This document shows, in pieces, positions 1-9,924 of a DNA stretch of 64,000 nt. A program made the translations under genes and the position numbers. The notes beneath the pieces were generated by a model. The model did no database searches. It was not told the origin of the DNA and saw nothing but the letters and a program-made list of their open reading frames with translations. Source of the stretch: Acinetobacter apis (GTDB lineage: Bacteria; Pseudomonadota; Gammaproteobacteria; Pseudomonadales; Moraxellaceae); NCBI RefSeq assembly GCF_900197575.1, contig NZ_FZLN01000001.1, positions 744,001-808,000 on the forward strand, read 5' to 3'. Within the stretch, counting starts at the first letter, position 1. Each line of letters begins with the position of its first letter.

Positions 1-702
1 CTTGCTAAAAACTACAGCAAACGCTGGGTTGTTAAAGATGTTTCATTTGAAATGCAAAGCGGTCAAATTGTCGGCTTACTTGGACCAAATGGTGCAGGTA
101 AAACCACAAGCTTTTACATGGTGGTCGGCTTAGTTCGAATGGATAAAGGTGAAATCTATTTAGATGACCAAGACTTATCGAATTACGCAATGCATGAACG
201 CGCACGAAAAGGCTTAGGTTATTTACCACAAGAAGCATCTATTTTCCGTAAATTGACCATTGCTGAAAATATCATGGCAATTTTAGAAACACGTAAAGAA
301 CTGAGTAAAGCTGAGCGTGAACAGCGTTTAAAAGCATTGCTTGATGACTTTAAAATCAGTCATATCAAAGACTCTTTAGGTATGAGCGTGTCTGGTGGCG
401 AGCGTCGCCGTGCAGAAATTGCACGTGCATTGGCTGCGGATCCCAAATTTATGCTGCTAGATGAGCCTTTCGCAGGGGTTGACCCAATTTCTGTTGGCGA
501 TATTAAAGATATTATCGAAAATCTAAAAAATCGTGGTATTGGGGTTTTAATTACCGATCATAACGTGCGTGAAACACTTGCGATATGTGAAAAAGCATAT
601 ATTGTCAGTGAAGGCTCTGTGATTGCAGAAGGCACAGCAGACGAAATTTTAGCAAACTCTCAAGTTCGTGAAGTTTATCTTGGTGATAATTTTACTGTAT
701 AA
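1..702 (+). CDS. lptB: LPS export ABC transporter ATPase LptB (5' end outside window)
   Basis: ATP-binding subunit of the LptB2FGC complex, which extracts lipopolysaccharide or lipooligosaccharide from the inner membrane and drives it to the Lpt bridge. The frame is open from base 1, so the start lies upstream of the window; an internal ATG at 52 is not the true start. Seen: Walker [10 protein letters not shown], the Q-loop [13 protein letters not shown] signature SGGERRR, Walker [11 protein letters not shown] and switch His in TDHNVRET. The C-terminal tail YLGDNF is typical of LptB. The product acts at the cytoplasmic face of the inner membrane. It ends just before a hairpin shared with the convergent PepSY gene. 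Identification is very secure from motifs and length. Confidence 0.96.
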   Translation, partial: LAKNYSKRWVVKDVSFEMQSGQIVGLLGPNGAGKTTSFYMVVGLVRMDKGEIYLDDQDLSNYAMHERARKGLGYLPQEASIFRKLTIAENIMAILETRKELSKAEREQRLKALLDDFKISHIKDSLGMSVSGGERRRAEIARALAADPKFMLLDEPFAGVDPISVGDIKDIIENLKNRGIGVLITDHNVRETLAICEKAYIVSEGSVIAEGTADEILANSQVREVYLGDNFTV

Positions 703-712
703 ATGAAATGAG

Positions 713-734
713 GCTAAATTAAATCTAATTTAGC
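713..734. terminator. Convergent hairpin between lptB and PepSY gene
   Basis: A 9-bp inverted repeat GCTAAATTA / TAATTTAGC with a 4-nt loop lies just after the lptB stop and overlaps the stop of the convergent gene. It is AT-rich with short U-tracts, so it is probably a weak bidirectional terminator. Confidence 0.5.
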
Positions 735-2095
735 TTCGCTTTATACTGCTCATATAGAGTAACTAAGCCTGTGATTGCAATAAATACCATAACACTCCAA
801 AACCATACAGGTATTACAAAGTAAAGCAATCCAATAATACTTAGCGTTGAAACACGCTGTATGTTTGTACCTGATTGCCACCATAACCGGACATGCTGAC
901 TAAATTGCAGTAAAATCGTTTTAGGTTTACTGTAAATTAACCAAGGGATATAAATCAATAATATTGCCAAGCAAATGGCTAAACCACTTAAAACCAAAGC
1001 AATTTGATTTATCCAACCAAACAATACGCCAATATGTAAATCGACTCCCCACCGCGTTAATCGAGCAGATAGTGGAAAATCTTTAAATTCTAATTTATCG
1101 ACCACTTGTTTAGTATTCATATCAACAGCAATGGCATCCACCTGAATAGGCCATTGATGATTCATTTCTTGTACTGTCCATGCACGATTGATTTGGTCGC
1201 TAGGTTTAATTTGTAAACGGTGTGCTACTAAGCCATTTTCACGTGCAATCAATAAAATTTCATCAAAATTTTGCAAGTTCAAATTGGCCATAGGCCCTTT
1301 TAAATGCATTGTCGCTGCATGATGCTCTGCATGTGGATCTTGTTCGTTTGCCTGACTTTGATGAGATAAATTCGTTTGTAATGTTGGTGTATCACCATTA
1401 AACCAATGCCGAAATTGAGCAATGTTCCCCCCTGCCCAATTTGACCATGTCAGCCCTGTAATTGAAAAAAATAATAAAGCAGGTAAAAAAATCAAACCAA
1501 TTAGTATATGCTTTTTGGTAGAAGAAGATCGCTGTATAACAAGTTGCTGATTTCTTTTTCTAAACCACTGTATCAGTCCCGTAAGTGCCAAAACACCCAA
1601 CCAACTTGCCGCTAGCTCACTATAAATTCGACCATAATGACCAAGTAATAATTCTCGGTGTAACTGATCTAAAAAAGTCCGCATAGGCAAAACACCACTG
1701 GTTCCATATACAGCCAACTGACCTTGAGCATTCAAAGTGTATGGATTGATAAACACAGCCATCATTTTTTTTGCATGTTCATCATCCATATATAAAACAC
1801 GCGTTGTTGCATTTGTATTTTCTGCTGGGCGTACAGCCATAATATGGGCAGTTTTGGGTAAAACGTCTTGCGCACGTTGAATCTGCACACTCAGTGCTTG
1901 TGGTTTAGCATTTGGTTGATGGTGTGCAATTAAAAAGTTTTTATAGAGCGTACGTTCAATCTGAGGCGTTAATCCGTATAAAACACCAGTGAATGCAGCA
2001 ATTAAAATTAAAGGCGCAATTAAAATGCCAACATAAACATGAATGCATTTTAAACCATTGTCCCAAAATTGCTTATTCAACGCCATTTCACTCAT
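725..2095 (-). CDS. PepSY-associated membrane protein, possible iron-uptake-associated reductase
   Basis: Inner-membrane protein of about 456 aa of the PepSY_TM family (PiuB-like). Seen: an N-terminal membrane segment after NGLKCIHVYVGILIAP, further segments near the middle (ASWLGVLALTGLIQWF and ILIGLIFLPALLFF), and three close to the C-terminus. Large periplasmic PepSY-like loops lie between them, with a His-rich stretch (DPHAEHHAATMH). Family members often sit near siderophore receptors and are thought to act in reduction or assimilation of ferric siderophores; a TonB receptor lies 8 kb away. Start: an ATG at 2095 is preferred over an upstream in-frame GTG at 2116; neither has a strong Shine-Dalgarno. 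Function beyond the family is inferred. Confidence 0.85.
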   Translation of the reverse strand: MSEMALNKQFWDNGLKCIHVYVGILIAPLILIAAFTGVLYGLTPQIERTLYKNFLIAHHQPNAKPQALSVQIQRAQDVLPKTAHIMAVRPAENTNATTRVLYMDDEHAKKMMAVFINPYTLNAQGQLAVYGTSGVLPMRTFLDQLHRELLLGHYGRIYSELAASWLGVLALTGLIQWFRKRNQQLVIQRSSSTKKHILIGLIFLPALLFFSITGLTWSNWAGGNIAQFRHWFNGDTPTLQTNLSHQSQANEQDPHAEHHAATMHLKGPMANLNLQNFDEILLIARENGLVAHRLQIKPSDQINRAWTVQEMNHQWPIQVDAIAVDMNTKQVVDKLEFKDFPLSARLTRWGVDLHIGVLFGWINQIALVLSGLAICLAILLIYIPWLIYSKPKTILLQFSQHVRLWWQSGTNIQRVSTLSIIGLLYFVIPVWFWSVMVFIAITGLVTLYEQYKAKLN

Positions 2096-2206
2096 GTATC
2101 TACTAACAAGTATCACATCATAGCAATTGCACCATCGATTTGCATTGTTTATCGCAGTATCACCAGCATCTATAAACCTTGTTTTATTTTTTAAATTGCT
2201 ACAATA

Positions 2207-2234
2207 AAAAAAGAGCCCCTCAGGGCTCTTTTTT
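2207..2234. terminator. Rho-independent terminator of autotransporter copy 1
   Basis: GAGCCC-CTCA-GGGCTC stem flanked by six A on one side and six T on the other, so it can act in both directions. It lies 14 nt past the stop of the minus-strand autotransporter. The same sequence occurs at 5754-5781 behind the second copy. Confidence 0.9.
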
Positions 2235-3360
2235 ATTCTTCAGGTTATTAGTAACTATATTTCACACCAAATTGACCTTGGTAATTCGATTTGTTTGTGC
2301 TGTTTAGATAAGCAACATCTCCAAAGAACTTCCACTTCTTCGAGTCAGTCACATATTGACCATTAAGACCAATTGTCGCGTAGCCTTTCTTAAATTCAGG
2401 CGCCTTATAATTTATCTCAGCATTGGCAATGTTCGAACGAATGGTCACATCACCTAAGTCTCTTGATAAGCTTTGGCTATATTCTGTAAAACCACCAAAC
2501 TTAAAGTTATCACTCACTGTCAGTAATGCATTTAAACCCACTTTTACACGTGTATCATGTGAATCAATCTTATCAACTGCTAAACCATAACGGTTGGTTT
2601 CATACACAGCACCTTGGTTTACAAATGAACTGCCTAAACCAAGATATGGTGTTACTGATAATGCTTGACTAGGTTGTAAAACATAACCCAATTCACCATA
2701 CACACCATAAGTTGTGATATTGCCTAATGATGTTGCTGACGTTGAAGATACTCCGGTTTGAATCGTACGATCAAACTTGCTGTCTCCACGACCATAATAA
2801 GCATTTCCTGATACATACCACTGATCAAGTGTGTATTTACCATAAGCACCACCAAAGATCATATCAACTTTGTTTTTATCACCATTCAAGCTGAATCTTG
2901 ATGAATCCTTGTATTGTGAAACATAACCACCAAGTAAGAAGTCTGAGTTGATAAAGCGGTCTATACCTGCTGTAACTGTGGTAATGCTTGAGTCAACCGT
3001 ATCCCAACCCGATGCACCATTTTGATTATTTAAGTATTGTGTATTGGCCCAAACACCTGATTCTGCATCAGTTACATAAGCGGTTCTTCTTGCAATTGAA
3101 TCATTCACCATCGCTTGGTTTTGCAGTAATACAGCAGGCGTTTCAGCAAATATAGAACCTGAGTTACTGTTTAAAATAGATTGCACTTGTGCACTACTTG
3201 TCACTGACTGTAGCCCAGTCATATATTTCACAGCATCAGTGTCGATATTGCCTGCGGCATAATCACTTTGAGCAGTCGAAGCAAGCTGGTTTACCATTGT
3301 TCCAGCCGGTGTGCTTACTCCTCCTGCAATAGTACCCAAGACTTGTGCATCAGCAAGTCC
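2207..3360 (-). repeat. Direct repeat copy A (about 1154 bp), autotransporter barrel plus terminator
   Basis: No base difference was seen between this stretch and 5754-6907 (constant offset 3547). It covers the terminator, the whole beta-barrel domain and the end of the passenger. Homology continues upstream at clearly lower identity, starting abruptly at 3361 versus 6908. The abrupt edge points to gene conversion or a recent recombination rather than slow divergence. Confidence 0.9.
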
Positions 3361-5651
3361 AATATTTACAATGACAGAATTAGTATTGTATTGAACTCCA
3401 TCAAGTCTTAAAAATGGTGATTGGGTGGTGACCTTATCAAATTGCCCTGTCACAGATTGTGTTGCATCAATAACTGTATGATTACCCACAGTAATGAATT
3501 TGTCATTATTAGAGTAAATTTCAAGTCCGCCACCAAGTAACTCAGCGGTATTTACTTTTAATAGATGATCTAACTCATACCACAGTGAGCCTGTTACGCT
3601 TTGTACATATTGCCCAACAAAAAGCTCACCGGCTTGTGTTGTCAGTATTCCTCGGTTATCAATTGATGCAAATGACACATAAAATGGCGTATTAACTTTT
3701 GCAAAACCGCCTTTATCTAATACATCTTCAGCACTCGAGACAATTGCATCTTTCTCAATGATCACATTTGATTTTAATTGTCCATATAAAGAAAACTCGC
3801 CTTCTTTAACAATTGTATCACCAGTATAAGTTTGTTCTCCAATTAAGCTTAAACGCTTATCTCCTCTTTTGGTTAGACCACCATCACCTTTAATATCATT
3901 CGAGAATATAGAATCGGTGGTGACATTCGCATCAAAGGTATCACCAAATAGTTTATAAAAGCCGCCTACACCATGGCGTGCTTTATCTAAATTATAATAG
4001 CCCCACCCTGTGGTAGTGTTATATGGATGGTTTTCATCAAAAACAGAACCATCATCAAGATAATCTGCAGTCGTTAGTATTGTTTGACGTACTTGATCAT
4101 TTGTCATCCAAGAATAGGTATACCAAACCCATGCTGCTGTTGCTGTAATTTGCGGTGCAGCAAAAGAAGTACCTAGTAATTGAGCAGTTTTGCTATCAGG
4201 TTGAGAATCTACATGAATTGGTTTAGTCACAAAATCCCCAGCTAAACACCAACGTGCAGCACTTCCACAAGCATTAGAACCATCTTCGTAAAGATTTTTA
4301 TCATTATCAACACCTGCAACAACCAACCATCCTTTTTCTAAAGTCGGATACATAGTTGGCATTAACGATTGTGGTGATGGTTCTACAGTATAATCATTAC
4401 CTGCTGCAAAAACAATCAATCCATTATTATCTACAACAAGCTGAGCAAAACGCGTCTCGTTACTATTAGCATCAGGAATTGCTCCTCCAGGACTAGAGCC
4501 CCATGATGCATTAAATAAATTAACTTGATATTGTGTCTGCATATATCTCATTGAGAAAAAGTTTAAATCAGATCGACTGCGGCCTTGGGCATCTGTCACT
4601 TGCGCTGCATAGATTTGTGCAATGTCTTTTGCAATTCCACGAGTTGAGCCATGAGTGTCTTTGCCGGCAATGACTTGTGAAACGTAACTTCCATGATCAT
4701 TAGTCGCAATATCTTGTGTATCAATATCAGCATCTGTCAGATCTAGAGCTCTAACATTACCTCTTGAATCTACTGAGTATCTAGTAACATTCTTTACATT
4801 TTCTTTTAACATCTCCCTAGTCATTGCACCTGAATCAACAACACCCACTTTAATTGGAAACTGATCTGGCGTCGGTGCTGGTGCAACAGGTTCAGGTGTT
4901 GGAGCAACAGGTTCAGGCGCTGGTGTTGGTGCAACAGGCTCAGGTGTTGGCGCAACAGGTTCAGGCGCCGGTGTTGGCGTAACAGGTTCAGGGGCCGGTG
5001 TTGGCGCAACAGGCTCAGGTGCCGGTGTTGGTGCAACAGGTTCAGGCGCCGGTGTTGGAGCAACAGGTTCAGGCGCCGGTGTTGGTGCAACAGGTTCAGG
5101 AGCCGGTGTTGGAGCAACAGGTTCAGGCGCTGGTGTTGGTGCAACAGGCTCAGGGCAGGTGTTGGCGCAACAGGTTCAGGCGCCGGTGTTGGCGCAACAG
5201 GTTCAGGCGTTGGTGCCGGTGCAACAGGCTCAGGAGCCGGTGTTGGTGTTGGTGTAACAGGTTCAGGCGCAGGTGTCGGTGCAACAGGCTCAGGTGCCGG
5301 TGTTGGTGCAACAGGCTCAGGGGCCGGTGTTGGAGCAACAGGTTCAGGCGCCGGTGTTGGAGCAACAGGTTCAGGCGCCGGTGTTGGAGCAACAGGCTCA
5401 GGGGCCGGTGTTGGTGCAACAGGCTCAGGCGCAGGTGTTGGTGCAACCGGTTCAGGGGCTGGTGTTGGTGCAACAGGTTCAGGTGCTGGTGTCGGTGCAA
5501 CAGGTTCAGGTGCAGGTGTTGGTGCAACAGGTTTTACAGGAATTATTGACGTTCTTAAATTTGTATTATTTGTATCAACATTACATGCGCTAAGCAAAAC
5601 CGATGTAACAGCAATTGCAATCAATGATTTATTGAAATTAACAACCTGCAT
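2248..5651 (-). pseudogene. S8 subtilase autotransporter lipoprotein, copy 1, disrupted by a 1-nt deletion
   Basis: Reads as a NalP-like surface protease. Order of parts: lipoprotein signal peptide with lipobox LLSAC, Pro-rich 9-aa repeats (PVAPTPAPE), S8 peptidase domain, and a C-terminal autotransporter barrel ending VKYSY. Catalytic triad motifs are present: Asp in VGVVDSGAM, His in NDHGSYVSQ, Ser in GTSFAAPQ. The ATG at 5651 has a GGGGAC Shine-Dalgarno and is preferred over a TTG at 5663. Repeat spacing is 27 nt except for a single 26-nt step at 5141-5167. This shifts the frame from the signal/repeat part into a non-sense frame; the peptidase and barrel stay open in the other frame (2248 to about 5155). 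It could be a real mutation, a reversible off state, or a sequencing error. The intact paralogue lies just upstream. Confidence 0.85.
4871..5530 (-). repeat. 27-bp tandem repeat array coding PVAPTPAPE
   Basis: About two dozen 27-bp units recognisable by recurring GCAACAG on the plus strand. One unit is 33 nt (in-frame +6 near 5227-5260) and one is 26 nt (5141-5167, frame-breaking). The array encodes a rigid Pro-rich stalk between the lipid anchor and the protease domain. Slippage by whole units keeps the frame; only the 26-nt unit breaks it. Confidence 0.9.
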
Positions 5652-5753
5652 CAAAGTCCCCAAAAAAATAGTTTTGTACTAAAATAGTATCATATCTATT
5701 TAAATATGTATTATATTTTTTATTTAACTTATAAATATTGAACCAATTCACAT

Positions 5754-5781
5754 AAAAAAGAGCCCCTCAGGGCTCTTTTTT
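5754..5781. terminator. Rho-independent terminator of autotransporter copy 2
   Basis: Same GAGCCC-CTCA-GGGCTC stem with A6/T6 flanks as at 2207-2234, 13 nt after the stop of the intact autotransporter gene on the minus strand. Confidence 0.9.
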
Positions 5782-6907
5782 ATTCTTCAGGTTATTAGTA
5801 ACTATATTTCACACCAAATTGACCTTGGTAATTCGATTTGTTTGTGCTGTTTAGATAAGCAACATCTCCAAAGAACTTCCACTTCTTCGAGTCAGTCACA
5901 TATTGACCATTAAGACCAATTGTCGCGTAGCCTTTCTTAAATTCAGGCGCCTTATAATTTATCTCAGCATTGGCAATGTTCGAACGAATGGTCACATCAC
6001 CTAAGTCTCTTGATAAGCTTTGGCTATATTCTGTAAAACCACCAAACTTAAAGTTATCACTCACTGTCAGTAATGCATTTAAACCCACTTTTACACGTGT
6101 ATCATGTGAATCAATCTTATCAACTGCTAAACCATAACGGTTGGTTTCATACACAGCACCTTGGTTTACAAATGAACTGCCTAAACCAAGATATGGTGTT
6201 ACTGATAATGCTTGACTAGGTTGTAAAACATAACCCAATTCACCATACACACCATAAGTTGTGATATTGCCTAATGATGTTGCTGACGTTGAAGATACTC
6301 CGGTTTGAATCGTACGATCAAACTTGCTGTCTCCACGACCATAATAAGCATTTCCTGATACATACCACTGATCAAGTGTGTATTTACCATAAGCACCACC
6401 AAAGATCATATCAACTTTGTTTTTATCACCATTCAAGCTGAATCTTGATGAATCCTTGTATTGTGAAACATAACCACCAAGTAAGAAGTCTGAGTTGATA
6501 AAGCGGTCTATACCTGCTGTAACTGTGGTAATGCTTGAGTCAACCGTATCCCAACCCGATGCACCATTTTGATTATTTAAGTATTGTGTATTGGCCCAAA
6601 CACCTGATTCTGCATCAGTTACATAAGCGGTTCTTCTTGCAATTGAATCATTCACCATCGCTTGGTTTTGCAGTAATACAGCAGGCGTTTCAGCAAATAT
6701 AGAACCTGAGTTACTGTTTAAAATAGATTGCACTTGTGCACTACTTGTCACTGACTGTAGCCCAGTCATATATTTCACAGCATCAGTGTCGATATTGCCT
6801 GCGGCATAATCACTTTGAGCAGTCGAAGCAAGCTGGTTTACCATTGTTCCAGCCGGTGTGCTTACTCCTCCTGCAATAGTACCCAAGACTTGTGCATCAG
6901 CAAGTCC
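5754..6907 (-). repeat. Direct repeat copy B (about 1154 bp), autotransporter barrel plus terminator
   Basis: Partner of 2207-3360. The two encoded barrels are identical from the residues IGLADAQ to the end. The two copies are direct repeats, so recombination between them would delete 3547 bp and remove copy 1 while leaving one intact gene. Confidence 0.9.
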
Positions 6908-9478
6908 GATATCAACAACAACAGATTTTGCATTGTATGATGTATTCTTTACAACAAGGAAAGGGGAAGCTGAATCCACGCTATCAAACTGCCCTGTCAC
7001 AGATTGTGTTGCATCAATGACTGTATGATTACCTGTAGTCACAAAATTTTGATCTTCTGAATATACACTCAGCTCGCCACCAAGTAATTCAGCGGTATTT
7101 ACTTTTAAAAGTCGATCTAACTCATACCATAATGCGCCTGTTTTTCTTTGTATATATCGACCAACAGACAGCTCACCATTTGCTGTGACTAAAAGACCAC
7201 TATTATCAATAGCGTTAAAATTCACATAAAATGGTGTATCTTTTCTATTAGAAAAATCAAAAAAATCTTTGGCACTTGAAACAACCCCTTCAGTTTCAAT
7301 TACTACATTAGATGCCATTTTTCCGTATAACGCAAACAGCCCCTCTTTGATGATGGTATCGCCGGTATAAGTATTTTCACCAATAGACACTAAAATCCCA
7401 GACCCACGCTTGGTGAGACCACCATCCCCTTTAATATTATTAGAGAATATAGCGTTTTCAGTTACATTCGCATCAAAAGTACTTCCAAAAACCTTATAAA
7501 ACCCACCAGGCCCACGAATGGCTTTATCTAAATTATAATAGCCCCATCCTGCGGTTTTATTGTATGGATTGTTTTTGTCAAAAACAGAACCATCATCAAG
7601 ATAATCTGCGGTCGTTAGTATTGTTTGACGGACCTGATCGTTCGTCATCCAAGAATAAGTTTGCCAAACCCATGCTGCTGTTGCAGTGATTTGTGGTGCT
7701 GCAAAAGAAGTGCCTGTTAATTGAGCAGTTTGGTTGGCTGGCATTGAGTCAACATGGAAGTCTTTCGTTGTAAAATCACCAACCAAGCACCAACGAGCAG
7801 CTGAACCACATCGATTTGACCCTGACATGTATTCACCATTTTCACCGGAATCAATCCCTGCAACAACTAACCATCCTTTTTCTAAAGATGAATTAACCAT
7901 TGGCATTAATGATTCTGGCGAAGGCTGATTTCGACCGTCATTACCTGCTGCTAATACAATTAATCCACCATTATTTACTACATTTTGAGCATAGAAATCT
8001 TCAGTACTACCTTTTCTGATTGCCGGGCTACCTGAAGCAATACCTGACGATAAATTAAACAAATTTACGCTATATCTTTTTTGTAGATCATACATCGCAA
8101 AAAAGTTTAATCCACTGTTACTGACACCATCTGCATCTGTAGTCTGTGCTGCATAAATTTGTGCAATGTCTTTTGCTATTCCACGAGTTGAACCATGTGT
8201 GTCTTTACCAGCAATCACCTGTGATACGTAACTTCCATGATCGCTATCACCAATATCTTGCTGATCAATGTCTGCATTCATTAAACTTTTAACTGTAACA
8301 ATGTTACCTGATTCATTCAATTCGTATCGAGAAACATCCTTCACATTTTCTTTCAACATTTCCTTAGTCATTGCACCTGTATCAATAACTCCAATCTTAA
8401 TCGGATATTGATCTGGTGTTGGTGCAGGCGTAGGTGTCGGTGCAACCGGTGTTGGTTCAGGCGCAGGTGTTGGCGAAACCGGTGTTGGTTCAGGCGCAGG
8501 CGTCGGTACAACTGGTGTTGGTTCAGGCGCAGGTGTTGGTGCAACTGGTGTTGGTTCAGGCGCAGGCGTTGGTGCAACTGGTGTTGGTTCAGGCGCAGGC
8601 GTTGGTGCAACCGGTGTTGGTTCAGGCGCAGGCGTTGGTGCAACCGGTGTTGGTTCAGGCGCAGGTGTTGGTGCAACCGGTGTTGGTTCAGGCGCAGGTG
8701 TTGGTGCAACTGGTGTTGGTTCAGGCGCAGGCGTTGGTGCAACCGGTGTTGGTTCAGGCGCAGGTGTTGGTGCAACTGGTGTTGGTTCAGGCGCAGGTGT
8801 TGGTGCAACTGGTGTTGGTTCAGGCGCAGGCGTTGGTGCAACCGGTGTTAGCTCAGGCGCAGGCGTTGGCGCAACCGGTGTTGGTTCAGGTGCAGGTGTT
8901 GGTGCAACCGGTGTTGGTTCAGGCGCAGGCGTTGGTGCAACCGGTGTTAGCTCAGGCGCAGGCGTTGGCGCAACCGGTGTTGGTTCAGGCGCAGGTGTTG
9001 GTGCAACTGGTGTTGGTTCAGGCGCAGGCGTTGGTGCAATTGGTGTTGGTTCTGGCGCAGGCGCTGGTGCAACCGGTGTTGGTTCAGGTGCAGGTGTCGG
9101 TGCAACTGGTGTTGGTTCTGGCGCAGGCGCTGGTGCAACCGGTGTTGGTTCAGGTGCAGGTGTCGGTGCAACTGGTGTTGGTTCTGGCGTAGGTGTTGGC
9201 GCAACTGGTGTTGGTTCTGGCGCAGGTGTTGGTGCAACCGGTGTTGGTTCAGGTGCAGGCGTTGGTGCAACTGGTGTTGGTGTTGGTGCAACTGGTGTTG
9301 GTTCAGGCGCAGGCGTTGGTGCAACTGGTGCTGTAACGGTTGGCGTTGTGACAGTTGGACTAACAGGAATAACAGATGTACTTGGATTTGAATTAACTGT
9401 ATCAACATTACATGCTGATAATAATACTGACGTCACGGCAACCGCAACCAATGACTTGTTAAAGTGGATACCGTGCAT
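5795..9478 (-). CDS. S8 subtilase autotransporter lipoprotein with long Pro-rich linker (copy 2, intact)
   Basis: Predicted 1227-aa surface-exposed serine protease of type V secretion. The ATG at 9478 ([10 protein letters not shown]) is chosen because it aligns with copy 1 and has a G-rich Shine-Dalgarno; an in-frame start at 9526 is possible. Order of parts: signal peptide with lipobox LLSAC near residue 23; about 26 units of an 11-aa [11 protein letters not shown] repeat (about residues 50-350); S8 domain with Asp in IGVIDTGAM (about 366), His in SDHGSYVSQ (about 412) and Ser in GTSFAAPQ (about 590); a passenger stalk; and a beta-barrel in the last 280 residues ending VKYSY. Domain order resembles Neisseria NalP, a lipidated subtilase that sheds other surface proteins. 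The substrate here is unknown. Confidence 0.9.
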   Translation of the reverse strand: MHGIHFNKSLVAVAVTSVLLSACNVDTVNSNPSTSVIPVSPTVTTPTVTAPVAPTPAPEPTPVAPTPTPVAPTPAPEPTPVAPTPAPEPTPVAPTPTPEPTPVAPTPAPEPTPVAPAPAPEPTPVAPTPAPEPTPVAPAPAPEPTPIAPTPAPEPTPVAPTPAPEPTPVAPTPAPELTPVAPTPAPEPTPVAPTPAPEPTPVAPTPAPELTPVAPTPAPEPTPVAPTPAPEPTPVAPTPAPEPTPVAPTPAPEPTPVAPTPAPEPTPVAPTPAPEPTPVAPTPAPEPTPVAPTPAPEPTPVAPTPAPEPTPVAPTPAPEPTPVVPTPAPEPTPVSPTPAPEPTPVAPTPTPAPTPDQYPIKIGVIDTGAMTKEMLKENVKDVSRYELNESGNIVTVKSLMNADIDQQDIGDSDHGSYVSQVIAGKDTHGSTRGIAKDIAQIYAAQTTDADGVSNSGLNFFAMYDLQKRYSVNLFNLSSGIASGSPAIRKGSTEDFYAQNVVNNGGLIVLAAGNDGRNQPSPESLMPMVNSSLEKGWLVVAGIDSGENGEYMSGSNRCGSAARWCLVGDFTTKDFHVDSMPANQTAQLTGTSFAAPQITATAAWVWQTYSWMTNDQVRQTILTTADYLDDGSVFDKNNPYNKTAGWGYYNLDKAIRGPGGFYKVFGSTFDANVTENAIFSNNIKGDGGLTKRGSGILVSIGENTYTGDTIIKEGLFALYGKMASNVVIETEGVVSSAKDFFDFSNRKDTPFYVNFNAIDNSGLLVTANGELSVGRYIQRKTGALWYELDRLLKVNTAELLGGELSVYSEDQNFVTTGNHTVIDATQSVTGQFDSVDSASPFLVVKNTSYNAKSVVVDIGLADAQVLGTIAGGVSTPAGTMVNQLASTAQSDYAAGNIDTDAVKYMTGLQSVTSSAQVQSILNSNSGSIFAETPAVLLQNQAMVNDSIARRTAYVTDAESGVWANTQYLNNQNGASGWDTVDSSITTVTAGIDRFINSDFLLGGYVSQYKDSSRFSLNGDKNKVDMIFGGAYGKYTLDQWYVSGNAYYGRGDSKFDRTIQTGVSSTSATSLGNITTYGVYGELGYVLQPSQALSVTPYLGLGSSFVNQGAVYETNRYGLAVDKIDSHDTRVKVGLNALLTVSDNFKFGGFTEYSQSLSRDLGDVTIRSNIANAEINYKAPEFKKGYATIGLNGQYVTDSKKWKFFGDVAYLNSTNKSNYQGQFGVKYSY
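8414..9330 (-). repeat. 33-bp tandem repeat array coding [11 protein letters not shown]
   Basis: About 26 units of 33 bp with minor variants ([16 protein letters not shown], one shortened PTPTPVA unit). All spacings keep the frame. It forms the linker between the lipid anchor and the protease domain, and the copy number is expected to vary between strains. Confidence 0.9.
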
Positions 9479-9924
9479 TAAAACCCCCCAAGGTTTAAAA
9501 TCAATCCGATCTAGTACGACAGACACTCAAGAAGTGACAAATTAATCACCAAAAATTAGGAGTGCAAATCTTCACTAAATCGTTCAAAAAATAACTTTAC
9601 AAAAAACATCATAATATTTAATTAGTCTACATTATTTATACTCAAATTATCAATTTTTAACATAGTGTAAAGTCATAAATAGGCAGAGAATTCTTGAGGA
9701 AAAAGATGATACACAAAAAGTAATTTAATAAATCTGTTTTTTATCTGATAGATATCTTCGTTAACAAAAACTTATATAGCTCAAATTAAATTTGTTACTG
9801 GATTATTTATACATATTTATCTTTCCATACAGTATGCTATTTATTATATTTTTAAGACTTAATTCCTATATCATATACTTCTTTTAGAACCATCCCTATC
9901 TTTAACTGCTTAAAGTGAAATTCC
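9479..9924. other. Gene-free divergent intergenic region
   Basis: AT-rich 446 bp separating the minus-strand autotransporter from the plus-strand TonB receptor. It must hold both promoters. I see no convincing Fur box, no terminator and no small ORF that I would defend. Confidence 0.5.

Noticed and set aside
4998..5593. Plus- and minus-strand ORFs of 106-183 aa inside the first repeat array
   Set aside because: They are other-frame readings of a 27-bp tandem repeat that lacks stops; composition (QAQ/VQQ or RCWCN runs) is an artefact of the repeat.
4871..9330. Regular short repeats as a CRISPR array
   Set aside because: Units are contiguous and in frame, with no unique spacers between them and no cas genes nearby.
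8368..9545. ORFs of 65-252 aa on both strands inside or beside the second repeat array
   Set aside because: Shadows of the 33-bp coding repeat, or antisense to the signal peptide region.
9600..9924. Fur box upstream of the TonB receptor
   Set aside because: The region is AT-rich, but no stretch fits the 19-bp consensus well enough.
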